64,000 nt of DNA from Clostridia bacterium (GCA_017504795.1 JAFVQM010000030.1:36632-100631); one strand, 5' to 3'; positions 34,184-42,407 are shown, counted from the first letter of the stretch. Translations and numbers: made by a program. The notes: a model not told the origin generated them from the sequence alone.

Positions 34184-35299
34184 TTAAATTTGTAAATATT
34201 TTATCATATCGGCGTTAACCTTTTTAACGTCGAATTTTTCTAAACAATACTCGTAAGATGCTTTTCCCATACTCGTTATAAGTTCGGGATTTTCAATAAA
34301 CTTAATCATTTTATCTGCAAGTGCGCTCGCATCTTTTACGGGAACTAAATAACCGGTTTTACCATCAATTACCGTTCCTTTGCAACCAGGCGCGTTAGTA
34401 GTTATAATCGCACGCCCCATAGCCATCGCCTCTAAAACCGTTCTAGGCGTTCCCTCGCGATAAGACGGCAAAACGTAAACCGAACACTCTTTATAATAGT
34501 CGCTTACTCTATCCGTTTCGCCAAAATGCTCGATTATACCGCTATCGATATACGGCTTTAAGTCTTCACTTGAAAGCGAATCTTGTATCCCCTCACACGC
34601 GCCAAGTAGCATACATCTAACGCTAGGATACTTTTCTTTAACTATTTTACAAGCCGACAAATACTCGCGTATGCCTTTAGAATACATCACGCGCGAAAGC
34701 ATAAAAAACGTGGTTTTTTCAGGATACGGCGAGAGTGTAAACTTTTCAGTATTTACCCCCGAGCCGTTAACGAGTTTTGCCTTTTCGCTTTTTACCAGTT
34801 TTAAGTTTTCGAAAAGAAGTTTATCGTCTTCATTTTGAAAGATAACTAAATCTGCTTTTTTAAGTGCCTTTTTATATAAAACGGACATTATAAACTTTAT
34901 AATTTTTGCCTTTAACGTTGTTGACGTAAAGGCGTAACCAACACCCGTTATCATACAAACGGCGCGTATATTTTTTTTAATTTTCTTGCTTGCTTTTTTT
35001 GATGCAAGCGCACCGTAAATAACGGGCTTACTAGTGTAGCCGAGCACTACGTCTGGCTGTTCTTTTATAAATAGGTTTTCAAGTGCCTTTTGATATTTAA
35101 GGTCGGCAATCGGGTTTACTCCGTTTTTGTTTATAGGAATTTCAACAAACCTTGCGCCAAGGGCGGTAATTTTATCAACGTCAATCTGATTAGGGCCTGT
35201 AACCACAACTTCATAGCCACGGGCGATTATTTCCTTAATAAGGTCGCCCCTAAAATTATAAACCGTACGGTTTTTTGGAGATACTAAAATAAATTTCAT
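34184..35299 (-). CDS. Glycosyltransferase family 4 (PglA-like)
   Basis: A 371-residue GT4 enzyme: start MKFILVSPKNRTVYNFRGDL, MITGVGYAFT, VNGSGVNTEKF, TFFMLSRVMYSKGIREYL and VLPSYREGTPRTVLEAMAMG with the EX7E site. It resembles transferases that add a GalNAc-type sugar early in repeat-unit assembly, so it may act soon after the missing initiator. Ribosome binding site AAGGA. Confidence 0.83.
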   Translation of the reverse strand: MKFILVSPKNRTVYNFRGDLIKEIIARGYEVVVTGPNQIDVDKITALGARFVEIPINKNGVNPIADLKYQKALENLFIKEQPDVVLGYTSKPVIYGALASKKASKKIKKNIRAVCMITGVGYAFTSTTLKAKIIKFIMSVLYKKALKKADLVIFQNEDDKLLFENLKLVKSEKAKLVNGSGVNTEKFTLSPYPEKTTFFMLSRVMYSKGIREYLSACKIVKEKYPSVRCMLLGACEGIQDSLSSEDLKPYIDSGIIEHFGETDRVSDYYKECSVYVLPSYREGTPRTVLEAMAMGRAIITTNAPGCKGTVIDGKTGYLVPVKDASALADKMIKFIENPELITSMGKASYEYCLEKFDVKKVNADMIKYLQI

Positions 35300-35307
35300 A
35301 AATATCC

Positions 35308-36891
35308 TTAGAATGGGAATTTTGAGTGTAAAACGTAATAAATATCTTCAAGTAAAGCCCTATTTTTAGTGTGTTTTACGTTAGTTATAGATATCCCGTT
35401 TTCATCAATGGTTTTATCCATTTTATTTCTAATTTTTTTATAAATAAGGTCGTTTTCTCGTTCTTCAAGTGATGCGTTTAGCAAAAGTTCCAGCAAGTGT
35501 TTGTTATTGTATGGTATCGTTATATCAAAAGAATATCTATGCTCGCCTGTTATCATATTGCCATTCCAACTAGACATTCTAAATTCCCAAAAGAATAGTT
35601 CTTGCCAATCAATTGCCGTACTTGGCAAATCGCATAGATACGCTTTTATATAATCTTCAAAAACCTTGTCAGTCTTCTTTACTAACTTTCTATTATGGAA
35701 AAAGAATTTATATAAGGTCGTTAACTTTCTAGGCGTAATTTTACCGAATTTTTTTCTACCGTTAAAACGCTTAGTGTAATACGCTCTGCCAACTTCCGAC
35801 ACCCACGATTTAACCTCAACGTCAAAATCGTTTACGTTTGAAAAATAAATGCGTTTTCTTATGTCGTTTTCATTATTTTTACGTAACGCACCCGTATTCC
35901 AAAAAAGAATTTTAGCAACGTCGTCAAAATCGCTTAACTCATCGCTGTTTTTGGGAATTTCATATGTTTTATGGTTTAACCCTAAACTTTCTATTATCTT
36001 TTTTGCGGCACGAGCGTCTACACCTTCTTCGTCGGACGAAACGTAACTAAAATAATTGAACTTATCGTAAACTTCATTTGCACAAGAAAGCGTTGTTTTA
36101 CTATCACAACCACCCGTCATAGAAATAGCAGGAGTTTTCCACTTCTTTGCAATTAAACTTAAATTAGCACTTAAAATTTCACTAACGCCGTCAACGATTT
36201 CGTCCGTAGTTAAATTCTTTTTACAAGGCGTATAATACCTATGCACTGAACTTTCGTTTTCAGTAATTTCTACGCAGTGATTTGGAATAAGCCTCTTCAA
36301 CCCGTCATACGGGGACAAGTCACCAGGCAAAGAGTTTCCAAGTAGTTTGAAAAATTTATAACTTGATAATTCTTTAACGTAATCACTAACCGTTAAACCC
36401 AATAAATCAGATGCTAAATTTACGTGTGAAGTAACTATTTTGACGTCGCCTATCACACCGTAGTAGGTGGTTTGCATACCCGCAGCATCACCAAAAACGA
36501 AAACTCTATCACTCGTTATAACCAAAAGCGAAAAGACACCCGTTAACTCGTTAAAAACTTTCAAAAAGTCATCTTTCGAATTAACTTCTAAGTTATTTAG
36601 AATTTCACTTTCTAAATACTCACCACTGAAAGGATTATAAGCGTGCCCTATCAAAGCGAGAGTGTAATTTCTACACTTTTTTACGTAATAGTTTTGATTT
36701 GGAGAAACGTAAAGAACTCCCGCCACCTTTTCATCAATAGAAATTTCTTCCTTTTGCCACATACCGTAAAAAGGATACGCGTCACTATCAAAGGGTTTAC
36801 TTGAATAAACAAAGCCACGGTTAAACAATTTGTCTTTTAGATAATCTTTACCGTCTAAAATTTGTTTAATTATTTCTTTGTTAACCATCAT
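35308..36891 (-). CDS. Asparagine-synthase-like amidotransferase of the capsule locus
   Basis: A 527-residue protein. Residues 1 to about 220 resemble a class II glutamine amidotransferase-like fold (VFNELTGVFSLLVI, FVFGDAAGMQTTYYG), but there is no Cys at position 2, so this half cannot hydrolyse glutamine in the usual way. The second half is an Asn-synthase/ATP pyrophosphatase domain with the PP-loop SMTGGCDSK (257-265) and SSDEEGVDARAAKKI. In other bacteria such proteins amidate uronic acids of surface polysaccharides. It starts inside the last codons of the upstream dehydrogenase gene (ATGA overlap). Confidence 0.75.
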   Translation of the reverse strand: MMVNKEIIKQILDGKDYLKDKLFNRGFVYSSKPFDSDAYPFYGMWQKEEISIDEKVAGVLYVSPNQNYYVKKCRNYTLALIGHAYNPFSGEYLESEILNNLEVNSKDDFLKVFNELTGVFSLLVITSDRVFVFGDAAGMQTTYYGVIGDVKIVTSHVNLASDLLGLTVSDYVKELSSYKFFKLLGNSLPGDLSPYDGLKRLIPNHCVEITENESSVHRYYTPCKKNLTTDEIVDGVSEILSANLSLIAKKWKTPAISMTGGCDSKTTLSCANEVYDKFNYFSYVSSDEEGVDARAAKKIIESLGLNHKTYEIPKNSDELSDFDDVAKILFWNTGALRKNNENDIRKRIYFSNVNDFDVEVKSWVSEVGRAYYTKRFNGRKKFGKITPRKLTTLYKFFFHNRKLVKKTDKVFEDYIKAYLCDLPSTAIDWQELFFWEFRMSSWNGNMITGEHRYSFDITIPYNNKHLLELLLNASLEERENDLIYKKIRNKMDKTIDENGISITNVKHTKNRALLEDIYYVLHSKFPF

Positions 36892-37787
36892 ACTCTACCT
36901 ATATTTTCTAAAATGAGATTAAAAAGCCTTTCGTTGTTGCCGTTTCCCACAAAACTGTTGTGGGGGGTTATTATTACGTTTTCAAAATTCCATAAAGGGC
37001 TGTCCGCCGGCAAAGGTTCAAAATCAAAAACGTCTAAACAAGCGCCGTATAACGCGCCCGATTTTAGTGCGGATATAAGCGCAGTTTCGTCAACCACCGC
37101 ACCGCGCGAAATATTAACTAGCGTTGCGCCCTTTTTCATAACCGAAAACTTGTCTTTACTAAAAAGCCCTTTGGTTTCGCTACTTAGCGGAAGGGTTAGA
37201 ACGACAACGTCACCCAAACTCAAAGCGTAGTCAAGTTTGTCAAGCGGATAGATAACTTCAAAATTTTCATCACTTCTCACGAACAAATCAACGCCTAATA
37301 CCTTGCACCCCATAGCCTTGAAACGCTTTGCGCACTCAGTACCGACGCTACCCGCCCCAACGACTACCACCGTTTGAGAACAAAGTTCTTTAACTTCTCT
37401 ATTTTTAACCCACACTCTACTTTCTTGGTTTTTATAAAAAGATTTGAACCCTTTATAAAGCGATAAAACGCCCGTAAGCGCAAACTCCGCCATAGGTACG
37501 GAATAAACGCCACGCGCGTTAAATATTTTGATGCCAAGGCGGTTAACTTCGTTCATAGGAACTCTATCGTAACCGGCACTCGTAAGTTGAATATATTTAA
37601 GGTTTGTAAACTTTTTGATATCGTGATACAGAAAAAGCCCGTTGCATATAACGCCTTCTATTTCAGAATAATCACACGGAAGGCTTTCGCTTTCTTGTTG
37701 CATAAAAACAACGTCGCCACAAATTTTTTTAATTGCGCTAAGTTGTTTTTCGGTGCAATTAAATGCCCCCGTAACCAAAAATTTCAT
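36888..37787 (-). CDS. D-isomer-specific 2-hydroxyacid dehydrogenase family protein
   Basis: About 299 residues from the ATG at 37787 (MKFLVTGAF, GGGG upstream). The Rossmann motif is VVGAGSVGTECAKRF (near 145), and the catalytic Arg, Glu and His are in NISRGAVVDETAL, CLDVFDFEPLP and ITPHNSFVG. It reduces or oxidises a 2-hydroxy/2-oxo acid with NAD(H). It is the first gene of the capsule operon and overlaps the second by 4 bp, so it may make a precursor for a capsule substituent; the substrate is unknown. Confidence 0.8.
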   Translation of the reverse strand: MKFLVTGAFNCTEKQLSAIKKICGDVVFMQQESESLPCDYSEIEGVICNGLFLYHDIKKFTNLKYIQLTSAGYDRVPMNEVNRLGIKIFNARGVYSVPMAEFALTGVLSLYKGFKSFYKNQESRVWVKNREVKELCSQTVVVVGAGSVGTECAKRFKAMGCKVLGVDLFVRSDENFEVIYPLDKLDYALSLGDVVVLTLPLSSETKGLFSKDKFSVMKKGATLVNISRGAVVDETALISALKSGALYGACLDVFDFEPLPADSPLWNFENVIITPHNSFVGNGNNERLFNLILENIGRV

Positions 37788-37802
37788 ACAAACCCCTAAC
37801 AA

Positions 37803-37849
37803 ATACGTATTATATACGTATATTATAGCACTTTTATAGTTAAAGTCAA
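37803..37849 (-). promoter_or_regulatory. Capsule operon promoter with two ATACGTAT palindromes
   Basis: On the minus strand TTGACT (37844-37849), 16 bp and TATAAT (37822-37827). Two copies of the self-complementary ATACGTAT (37803-37810 and 37814-37821), 11 bp apart centre to centre, lie directly downstream over the expected start of transcription. That spacing is one helical turn, which suits a dimeric or cooperative regulator. Confidence 0.6.
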
Positions 37850-37854
37850 TAGTA

Positions 37855-37901
37855 AAACCGCAAGCAATCTTCCGTTTTAAGGATTTTTATGCTTGCGGTT
37901 T
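37855..37901 (-). terminator. Terminator between flavin reductase gene and capsule operon
   Basis: A 12-bp stem, AAACCGCAAGCA against TGCTTGCGGTTT, with a 23-base loop. It insulates the capsule promoter from the upstream gene; the T tail is weak. Confidence 0.6.
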
Positions 37902-37942
37902 GATTTTTTGGTTAAAATTCGCCAAATTTTTGATACGTTATA

Positions 37943-38869
37943 TTATTTTTTACTCTTTTCTTTGGCGCGCTTGTCGTTAATTATCTTCATATGCTCTTCT
38001 GTTATCAGTTCCACGCCGTTTTCTTTCGCCCACGCTACGCACCCCTTTAATACTAACGGTAAGAAAACTCTTGGAACGCCAAGTACGGTGCTGAGCGCCT
38101 CGTCGGTAAACTTAACTTTATCGTCAACCCTATCTGCCGCGTAGCGAACAGATTGAAGCGAAGCCTTTCTCATCTGTAAAAGTTCCGCGCGCATCTTGGT
38201 CTTTTTATGGAACCAAAAATTCTTACTGTCACGATAGCCGTAGTCTACGGGAAGCGGTGGGAAATCACTAGCCTTAACGCCCCTAATAATTGCGTCACTA
38301 TACTTTTTCTTCATCAAAATTTTGTCAATTTTAAGAATAAAGTGCGCGCCAAACTTACTTGTTATGCCGTTAAAGTCGTGATACGGGGGCTCGTAGCCGT
38401 TGAGTTCACCGGGCAAATCTTTATCCGCCCCGTCAAGTTCTCTAACCCAAGTACACTCTATAACTTGAATAGCGTCAGTCATAACGAGTGGGCGTTCTTC
38501 CCCCGTCTCTTCTTGGGTTATACCCTTTTCAAGTTTGAAGTTGCACTTAGGCATTTTTTCGCTAGGTTTATCACCAGGCCACGAAAGTTTAACCGCCTCT
38601 TTGAAAGTTTTGGGATTATCGTCAATAAAATTGATAGCACACTTGCCCGTTCTTAAAATATTTTGCGCGGTGTTTGACGAATTTCTACAAGATAAAAGCA
38701 TCGCGTAATAATCTTTACCCGCAACGTAGTACGGTTGAACGAGTGAATAAGGGCCTAAGTTCGTAGTCCCGTCTTCACAAAGGGTGCTAATAATTACCGT
38801 AGGCATAGGAAAAAACAACGAAGTTTGATAAAAATTGTCTACTATCCTTAAATTTTCAAAACTGCTCAT
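37943..38869 (-). CDS. Flavin reductase family protein (FMN-binding split barrel)
   Basis: A 308-residue protein whose first 200 residues match the flavin-reductase-like FMN-binding domain: FFPMPTVIISTLCEDGTTNL, YSLVQPYYVAGKDYYAMLLS and NTAQNILRTGKCAINFI. The C-terminal 100 residues are charged and helical and include FWFHKKTKMR, an arrangement common in anaerobes. It would bind FMN; the electron partner is unknown. It stands alone with AAAGGAG upstream. Confidence 0.82.
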   Translation of the reverse strand: MSSFENLRIVDNFYQTSLFFPMPTVIISTLCEDGTTNLGPYSLVQPYYVAGKDYYAMLLSCRNSSNTAQNILRTGKCAINFIDDNPKTFKEAVKLSWPGDKPSEKMPKCNFKLEKGITQEETGEERPLVMTDAIQVIECTWVRELDGADKDLPGELNGYEPPYHDFNGITSKFGAHFILKIDKILMKKKYSDAIIRGVKASDFPPLPVDYGYRDSKNFWFHKKTKMRAELLQMRKASLQSVRYAADRVDDKVKFTDEALSTVLGVPRVFLPLVLKGCVAWAKENGVELITEEHMKIINDKRAKEKSKK

Positions 38870-38907
38870 AATAATCTCCTTTATATAAAAATTAACCTAT
38901 AAGGCGG

Positions 38908-39582
38908 TTAGCCTATAACAACGTAACCTATACCCTCGTGCAAATCAACGATTTCACCCCAAGTTTTTTTGATGGGCTCGGCAATAGGATTAAACGATTT
39001 TTTAACGGTTTCAGCATCTACTTCTTGCACGCCCTCGCCTATATCGTAAACGCCGTTTATAGAACTGTTAGCAATTAAGATTTTTCCGCTTTCTAACAAG
39101 CCCACCGCTAAAACGTAGTGATCGCCTTTTGAAAATGGGTTGTCTTTGAAATCTTTTGACGGGCTTGAAATAAATATAACTAATTTGCCTTGACTTAAAC
39201 TTTCAAGAATATGCGAAATAGCCCCGTCAACCCCTTGATTTTTATAGCCGAAACACTCGGCTTTTATACCAAAACCACGCAAACTTTCAACGATACCGCA
39301 AGGGGTTATAAAATAATACTGCTGATTGCCGTTTTTGGCAATAGAAGGCTCGCCCCACAATTGAACACACCTTTCAATATGTTCGTGCGGATTTATGTTT
39401 ATACCTAATAAATTGCACGCCATAGCAGTACAGGTGTGCCCACAGCCGTTTTGCCTAACGTAAACGGCGTATTTACCGTCTTGCCACCTTTGTTGCATCC
39501 AAACGGGGGTTGTTTTAGAGTTGAAACTAACTATTGCAGGCGTTAAACTATCGCCAGTAAATTTATAAGTTGGATTTTTCAT
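38908..39582 (-). CDS. C39-like (papain fold) cysteine protease family protein
   Basis: A 224-residue protein with a plausible catalytic triad: Cys in RQNGCGHTC (C47), His in KGDHYVLAVG (around 150) and Asn/Asp in ANSS shortly after. The layout is that of the Peptidase_C39_2 family. No signal peptide or membrane helix is visible, so it would act in the cytoplasm. A promoter (TTGACT, 17 bp, TATAAT at 39592-39597) lies only 9 nt before the ATG and no ribosome binding site is seen. Confidence 0.65.
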   Translation of the reverse strand: MKNPTYKFTGDSLTPAIVSFNSKTTPVWMQQRWQDGKYAVYVRQNGCGHTCTAMACNLLGININPHEHIERCVQLWGEPSIAKNGNQQYYFITPCGIVESLRGFGIKAECFGYKNQGVDGAISHILESLSQGKLVIFISSPSKDFKDNPFSKGDHYVLAVGLLESGKILIANSSINGVYDIGEGVQEVDAETVKKSFNPIAEPIKKTWGEIVDLHEGIGYVVIG

Positions 39583-39591
39583 AGTAGTTTA

Positions 39592-39620
39592 ATTATATAC
39601 CCCAAAACCCTTTAAGTCAA
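39592..39620 (-). promoter_or_regulatory. Promoter of the C39-like gene, near-leaderless
   Basis: Minus-strand TTGACT (39615-39620), a 17-bp spacer and TATAAT (39592-39597). The ATG follows 9 nt after the -10 box, leaving a leader of only about 2-3 nt. Confidence 0.6.
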
Positions 39621-39681
39621 CCCAAAAAGTTTGACAACTCAGTTCCTTTTTTATATAATGTAACGGATAAGGAGATTTACT

Positions 39682-40293
39682 ATGAGTAACGATATGAATA
39701 TTGTTTGTTTAGATTTAGAAGGCGTTTTAGTTCCTGAAATTTGGATAGCGTTTAGTGAAGAAACTAATATTCCTGAACTTAGAATTACCACGCGTGAAGA
39801 GCCCGATTACGACAAACTTATGAAGTACCGCATTAAAATTCTTAAAGAGCGCGGTTTAGGACTTAAAGAAATTCAACAAACGATAGAAAAAATTAACCCA
39901 CTTGACGGCGCTAAGGAATTTTTAGACGAACTTAGAAATCTTACGCAGGTAGTAATACTTAGCGACACGTTTTATCAATTCGGCGCACCGCTTATGAAAA
40001 AACTCGGCAACCCGACGCTACTGTGTAACACCTTAGAAGTTTCTGATAGTGGAGAAATAGTAGGCTATAAAATGAGATGTGAGCACTCAAAACTCTCTAC
40101 TGTAAAAGCGCTTCAATCGGTTGGGTTTGAAACGATAGCGTCAGGCGATAGTTATAACGACCTTGAAATGATAAAAGCAAGCAAAAAAGGGTTCTTGTTT
40201 AGAAGTACTGAAAAGATTAAAAAAGACTTCCCTATGCTCCCCGCATTTGAAACTTATAGCGAACTTTTAACCGCTATTAAAAACGCTTTATAA
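39682..40293 (+). CDS. thrH: ThrH-type phosphoserine phosphatase / homoserine phosphotransferase
   Basis: A 203-residue HAD protein closely fitting ThrH: the unusual DLEGVL nucleophile motif (11-16) instead of DxDxT, then VPEIWIAFSEETNIPELRIT, INPLDGAKEFLDEL, VILSDTFYQF and SGDSYNDLEMI. ThrH of Pseudomonas dephosphorylates phosphoserine and can pass the phosphate to homoserine. It has a good promoter (TTGACA, 17 bp, TATAAT) and AAGGAG. No other serine or threonine genes are near. Confidence 0.88.
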   Translation: MSNDMNIVCLDLEGVLVPEIWIAFSEETNIPELRITTREEPDYDKLMKYRIKILKERGLGLKEIQQTIEKINPLDGAKEFLDELRNLTQVVILSDTFYQFGAPLMKKLGNPTLLCNTLEVSDSGEIVGYKMRCEHSKLSTVKALQSVGFETIASGDSYNDLEMIKASKKGFLFRSTEKIKKDFPMLPAFETYSELLTAIKNAL

Positions 40294-40296
40294 AAT

Positions 40297-40327
40297 GAAA
40301 AACGAGTGGGTTTTCCCACTCGTTTTT
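40297..40327. terminator. Bidirectional terminator between thrH and PAP2 genes
   Basis: Stem AAAAACGAGTGGG/CCCACTCGTTTTT with a 4-base loop. Confidence 0.88.
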
Positions 40328-40335
40328 AAGTTTTT

Positions 40336-41004
40336 TTAGTTTTCAACTTTTTCTCGTATAAACTCGATTGCCGTGTAAAAAAGCATAATGAGTGCAAACG
40401 ATAAAAGCACTCCGCCAAAGATATCTGTAAACCAGTGAACGCCTGAAAGTAGCCTTCCTATCACGGTTAAAAGTATCAAGGCGTATCCTATAATTACAAC
40501 GGTAATAGATAAACCCTTTTTACCACTTAGCATTTCGCTTGCAATTATCATTGCCGAACTTATAACGCAAACAGATAGCATTGTGTGAGACGACGGGTAC
40601 GACGCTTCAAGCCCCCCTTCAACAAGCACTGGGCGATAGTTTACGATAACTATTTCAAACAGCGCGTAGAAAATTAAAACTACAACGTAAAAACCGCCTA
40701 ATACTAATATTTTATAATCAACTTTTTTAATCGATTTATACTTTATTAGTTGATATAGCCCAAGCCCTGCAAAAAAAGCAATAACTAAAAAGGTTAAATA
40801 CCCAAGTATTTCGGTTATATCGTACATCACTTTTGACGTGCCGAACACCTTAAATACCGCAAGGTTTATACTTGCAAGCCCAACTTCCGATTGAAGAGGA
40901 CCTACCGCTTTTACGTCAACGTACTTTACAATAATTGTAAAGATTATAAAAACTAAAAATAAGCACGCCGTAATTATTATATTGCTTTTTGTTTGTGACT
41001 TCAT
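40336..41004 (-). CDS. PAP2 family membrane phosphatase
   Basis: About 222 residues with six transmembrane segments. The type 2 phosphatidic acid phosphatase motifs are partly visible: YPSSHTMLSVC near residue 140 and LLSGVHWFTDIFGGVLLS near 190. The usual first motif (KxxxxxxRP) appears as NYRPVLVEGG. It could dephosphorylate undecaprenyl pyrophosphate or a phospholipid. The ATG at 41004 follows GGGGGAG; a TTG 12 bases upstream is less likely. Confidence 0.82.
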   Translation of the reverse strand: MKSQTKSNIIITACLFLVFIIFTIIVKYVDVKAVGPLQSEVGLASINLAVFKVFGTSKVMYDITEILGYLTFLVIAFFAGLGLYQLIKYKSIKKVDYKILVLGGFYVVVLIFYALFEIVIVNYRPVLVEGGLEASYPSSHTMLSVCVISSAMIIASEMLSGKKGLSITVVIIGYALILLTVIGRLLSGVHWFTDIFGGVLLSFALIMLFYTAIEFIREKVEN

Positions 41005-41070
41005 ACACTCCCCCAAAAATAATTATATTTTTAGTGTATAGTTTTTATATCACTTTGTCAATATTAAATT

Positions 41071-41101
41071 AAAAAAAGAGCGGGAAAACCCGCTCTTTTT
41101 T
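41071..41101 (-). terminator. Terminator after the 111-residue membrane protein
   Basis: Stem GAGCGGG/CCCGCTC with a 4-base loop, flanked by A7 and T6. Confidence 0.8.
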
Positions 41102-41105
41102 AATT

Positions 41106-41441
41106 TTACGCCAACATTTGACAAGCCGTGATAAACACAAATTCCGATATTATAGGAAGTAATATTGCAACTATAAAAAATATTATATTGCCTTTTCCAG
41201 AGCGCTTTGCAATAGAAGCAATTAAACCTATAAGCGCTGGAATTATCGATACAATATAGCCTATTCCACCAATCATTATAACCATAAAAGTTAAATAAAC
41301 CGCAATTTCAAGCGACTGGTTTGACGACGGCGTTATCACGATATCTACTAGCCCCCACGCTAAATAAATGGTAAGCGCTAGATATATTATTAGATATATT
41401 ACTTTAAGTGTCGTAAGTAGTTTGCTTTTTTTATTACTCAT
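41106..41441 (-). CDS. Small membrane protein, unknown
   Basis: A 111-residue protein with three predicted transmembrane helices (residues about 10-32, 45-75, 85-108). The ribosome binding site AAGGAGG is strong. I do not recognise the family. It lies between two single-gene transcription units that also encode membrane proteins. Confidence 0.6.
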   Translation of the reverse strand: MSNKKSKLLTTLKVIYLIIYLALTIYLAWGLVDIVITPSSNQSLEIAVYLTFMVIMIGGIGYIVSIIPALIGLIASIAKRSGKGNIIFFIVAILLPIISEFVFITACQMLA

Positions 41442-41542
41442 AATTAACCTCCTTATGCAGGGTTTTTATAATATTTACTTACCTAAATATTATTTGTAAT
41501 TTTATTTTAACATATACACGACAACTTTGCAATAGCAAAATA

Positions 41543-41566
41543 AAAAGGCGAAAATTTCGCCTTATT
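41543..41566 (-). terminator. Terminator after the 103-residue membrane protein
   Basis: AAGGCGAAA and TTTCGCCTT pair almost without a loop, next to A and T runs. Confidence 0.6.
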
Positions 41567-41873
41567 TATTCTTTAATCCTTTTATATAATCAATTATAGC
41601 CTTAACAACGAAAATCACCGCGTATATTATAATAATTACTATTACTATTGCGGTTAAAACGTAAAACACGATATAAAAAACGTCCATCGCGACGCGGTAG
41701 TTTTGAACGCCGAATATCGTTAAAACTTTACCACCCGTAAAAAGTATGGAAAGCGCGCCTATAAGAAACAGCGACGGTAATATTATCGCTAACGCGGTTA
41801 TAATTCTAACTTTTTTTAATCGCCTTTTGTATTCTTTATAATCAGTTATTGGTTTTTCAGGTTTTTTTGACAT
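41562..41873 (-). CDS. Small membrane protein, unknown
   Basis: A 103-residue protein with a basic N-terminus (KPEKPITDYKEYKRRLKK) and two long hydrophobic stretches, LPSLFLIGALSILFTGG and a very long VFYIVFYVLTAIVIVIIIIY segment. I do not recognise it. It has no ribosome binding site; a promoter with its -10 exactly 6 nt before the ATG predicts a leaderless mRNA. It is divergent from luxS with overlapping -35 boxes. Confidence 0.6.
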   Translation of the reverse strand: MSKKPEKPITDYKEYKRRLKKVRIITALAIILPSLFLIGALSILFTGGKVLTIFGVQNYRVAMDVFYIVFYVLTAIVIVIIIIYAVIFVVKAIIDYIKGLKNK

Positions 41874-41879
41874 AAAAGT

Positions 41880-41908
41880 ATTTTACACTATCACTTTATG
41901 GTTGTCAA
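41880..41908 (-). promoter_or_regulatory. Leaderless promoter of the 103-residue protein gene
   Basis: Minus strand: TTGACA (41903-41908), 17 bp, TAAAAT (41880-41885), then 6 nt and ATG at 41873. The -35 box overlaps the -35 of luxS by five bases on the other strand. Confidence 0.65.
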
Positions 41909-41931
41909 TTATTTATAAAATATGATATAAT
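41902..41931 (+). promoter_or_regulatory. Leaderless promoter of luxS
   Basis: TTGTCA (41902-41907), an 18-bp spacer and TATAAT (41926-41931), then 6 nt and ATG at 41938. No Shine-Dalgarno sequence. Confidence 0.65.
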
Positions 41932-41937
41932 AATTTT

Positions 41938-42402
41938 ATGAATAATAGCGTTATAAACAAAATAGCAAGTTTTGAAGTTGACCACGATAAAATAGGCGTA
42001 GGCATATACGTTTCACGTATTGACGGGGATATAACGACTTACGATTTAAGAACGCGCGTTCCAAACTCCGAAGATTATTTGGACGACGTTACTATGCACT
42101 CTGTTGAACATATGCTTGCAACGTATCTTAGAAACTCGGCTATCGGCGAAAACGTTATTTACTTTGGCCCTATGGGTTGCAGAACGGGTTTTTATCTTTT
42201 AACTAGAAATTTAAGTAACGAAACCGTTCTTTATGAACTTAAACTTGCGCTACAAAAAACCATAAACCACCAAGGCGAAATTTTTGGCGGAACGAAAAAA
42301 GAATGCGGAAACTACAAGTGTTTATCACTTGAAAGCGCTAAAATAGAGTGCAAAAAATATCTAGACGCACTCAATCAAAAAACACAAACTTTTACTTATT
42401 AA
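41938..42402 (+). CDS. luxS: S-ribosylhomocysteine lyase LuxS
   Basis: A 154-residue enzyme that cleaves S-ribosylhomocysteine to homocysteine and the AI-2 precursor. The metal site HSVEH (H54, H58) with C123 in KKECGNY, the catalytic C81 in FGPMGCRTGFY and E57 are all present. The length is normal. It has no pfs or other methyl-cycle genes beside it. Transcription is predicted to start at the ATG itself. Confidence 0.95.
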   Translation: MNNSVINKIASFEVDHDKIGVGIYVSRIDGDITTYDLRTRVPNSEDYLDDVTMHSVEHMLATYLRNSAIGENVIYFGPMGCRTGFYLLTRNLSNETVLYELKLALQKTINHQGEIFGGTKKECGNYKCLSLESAKIECKKYLDALNQKTQTFTY

Positions 42403-42407
42403 AAACT

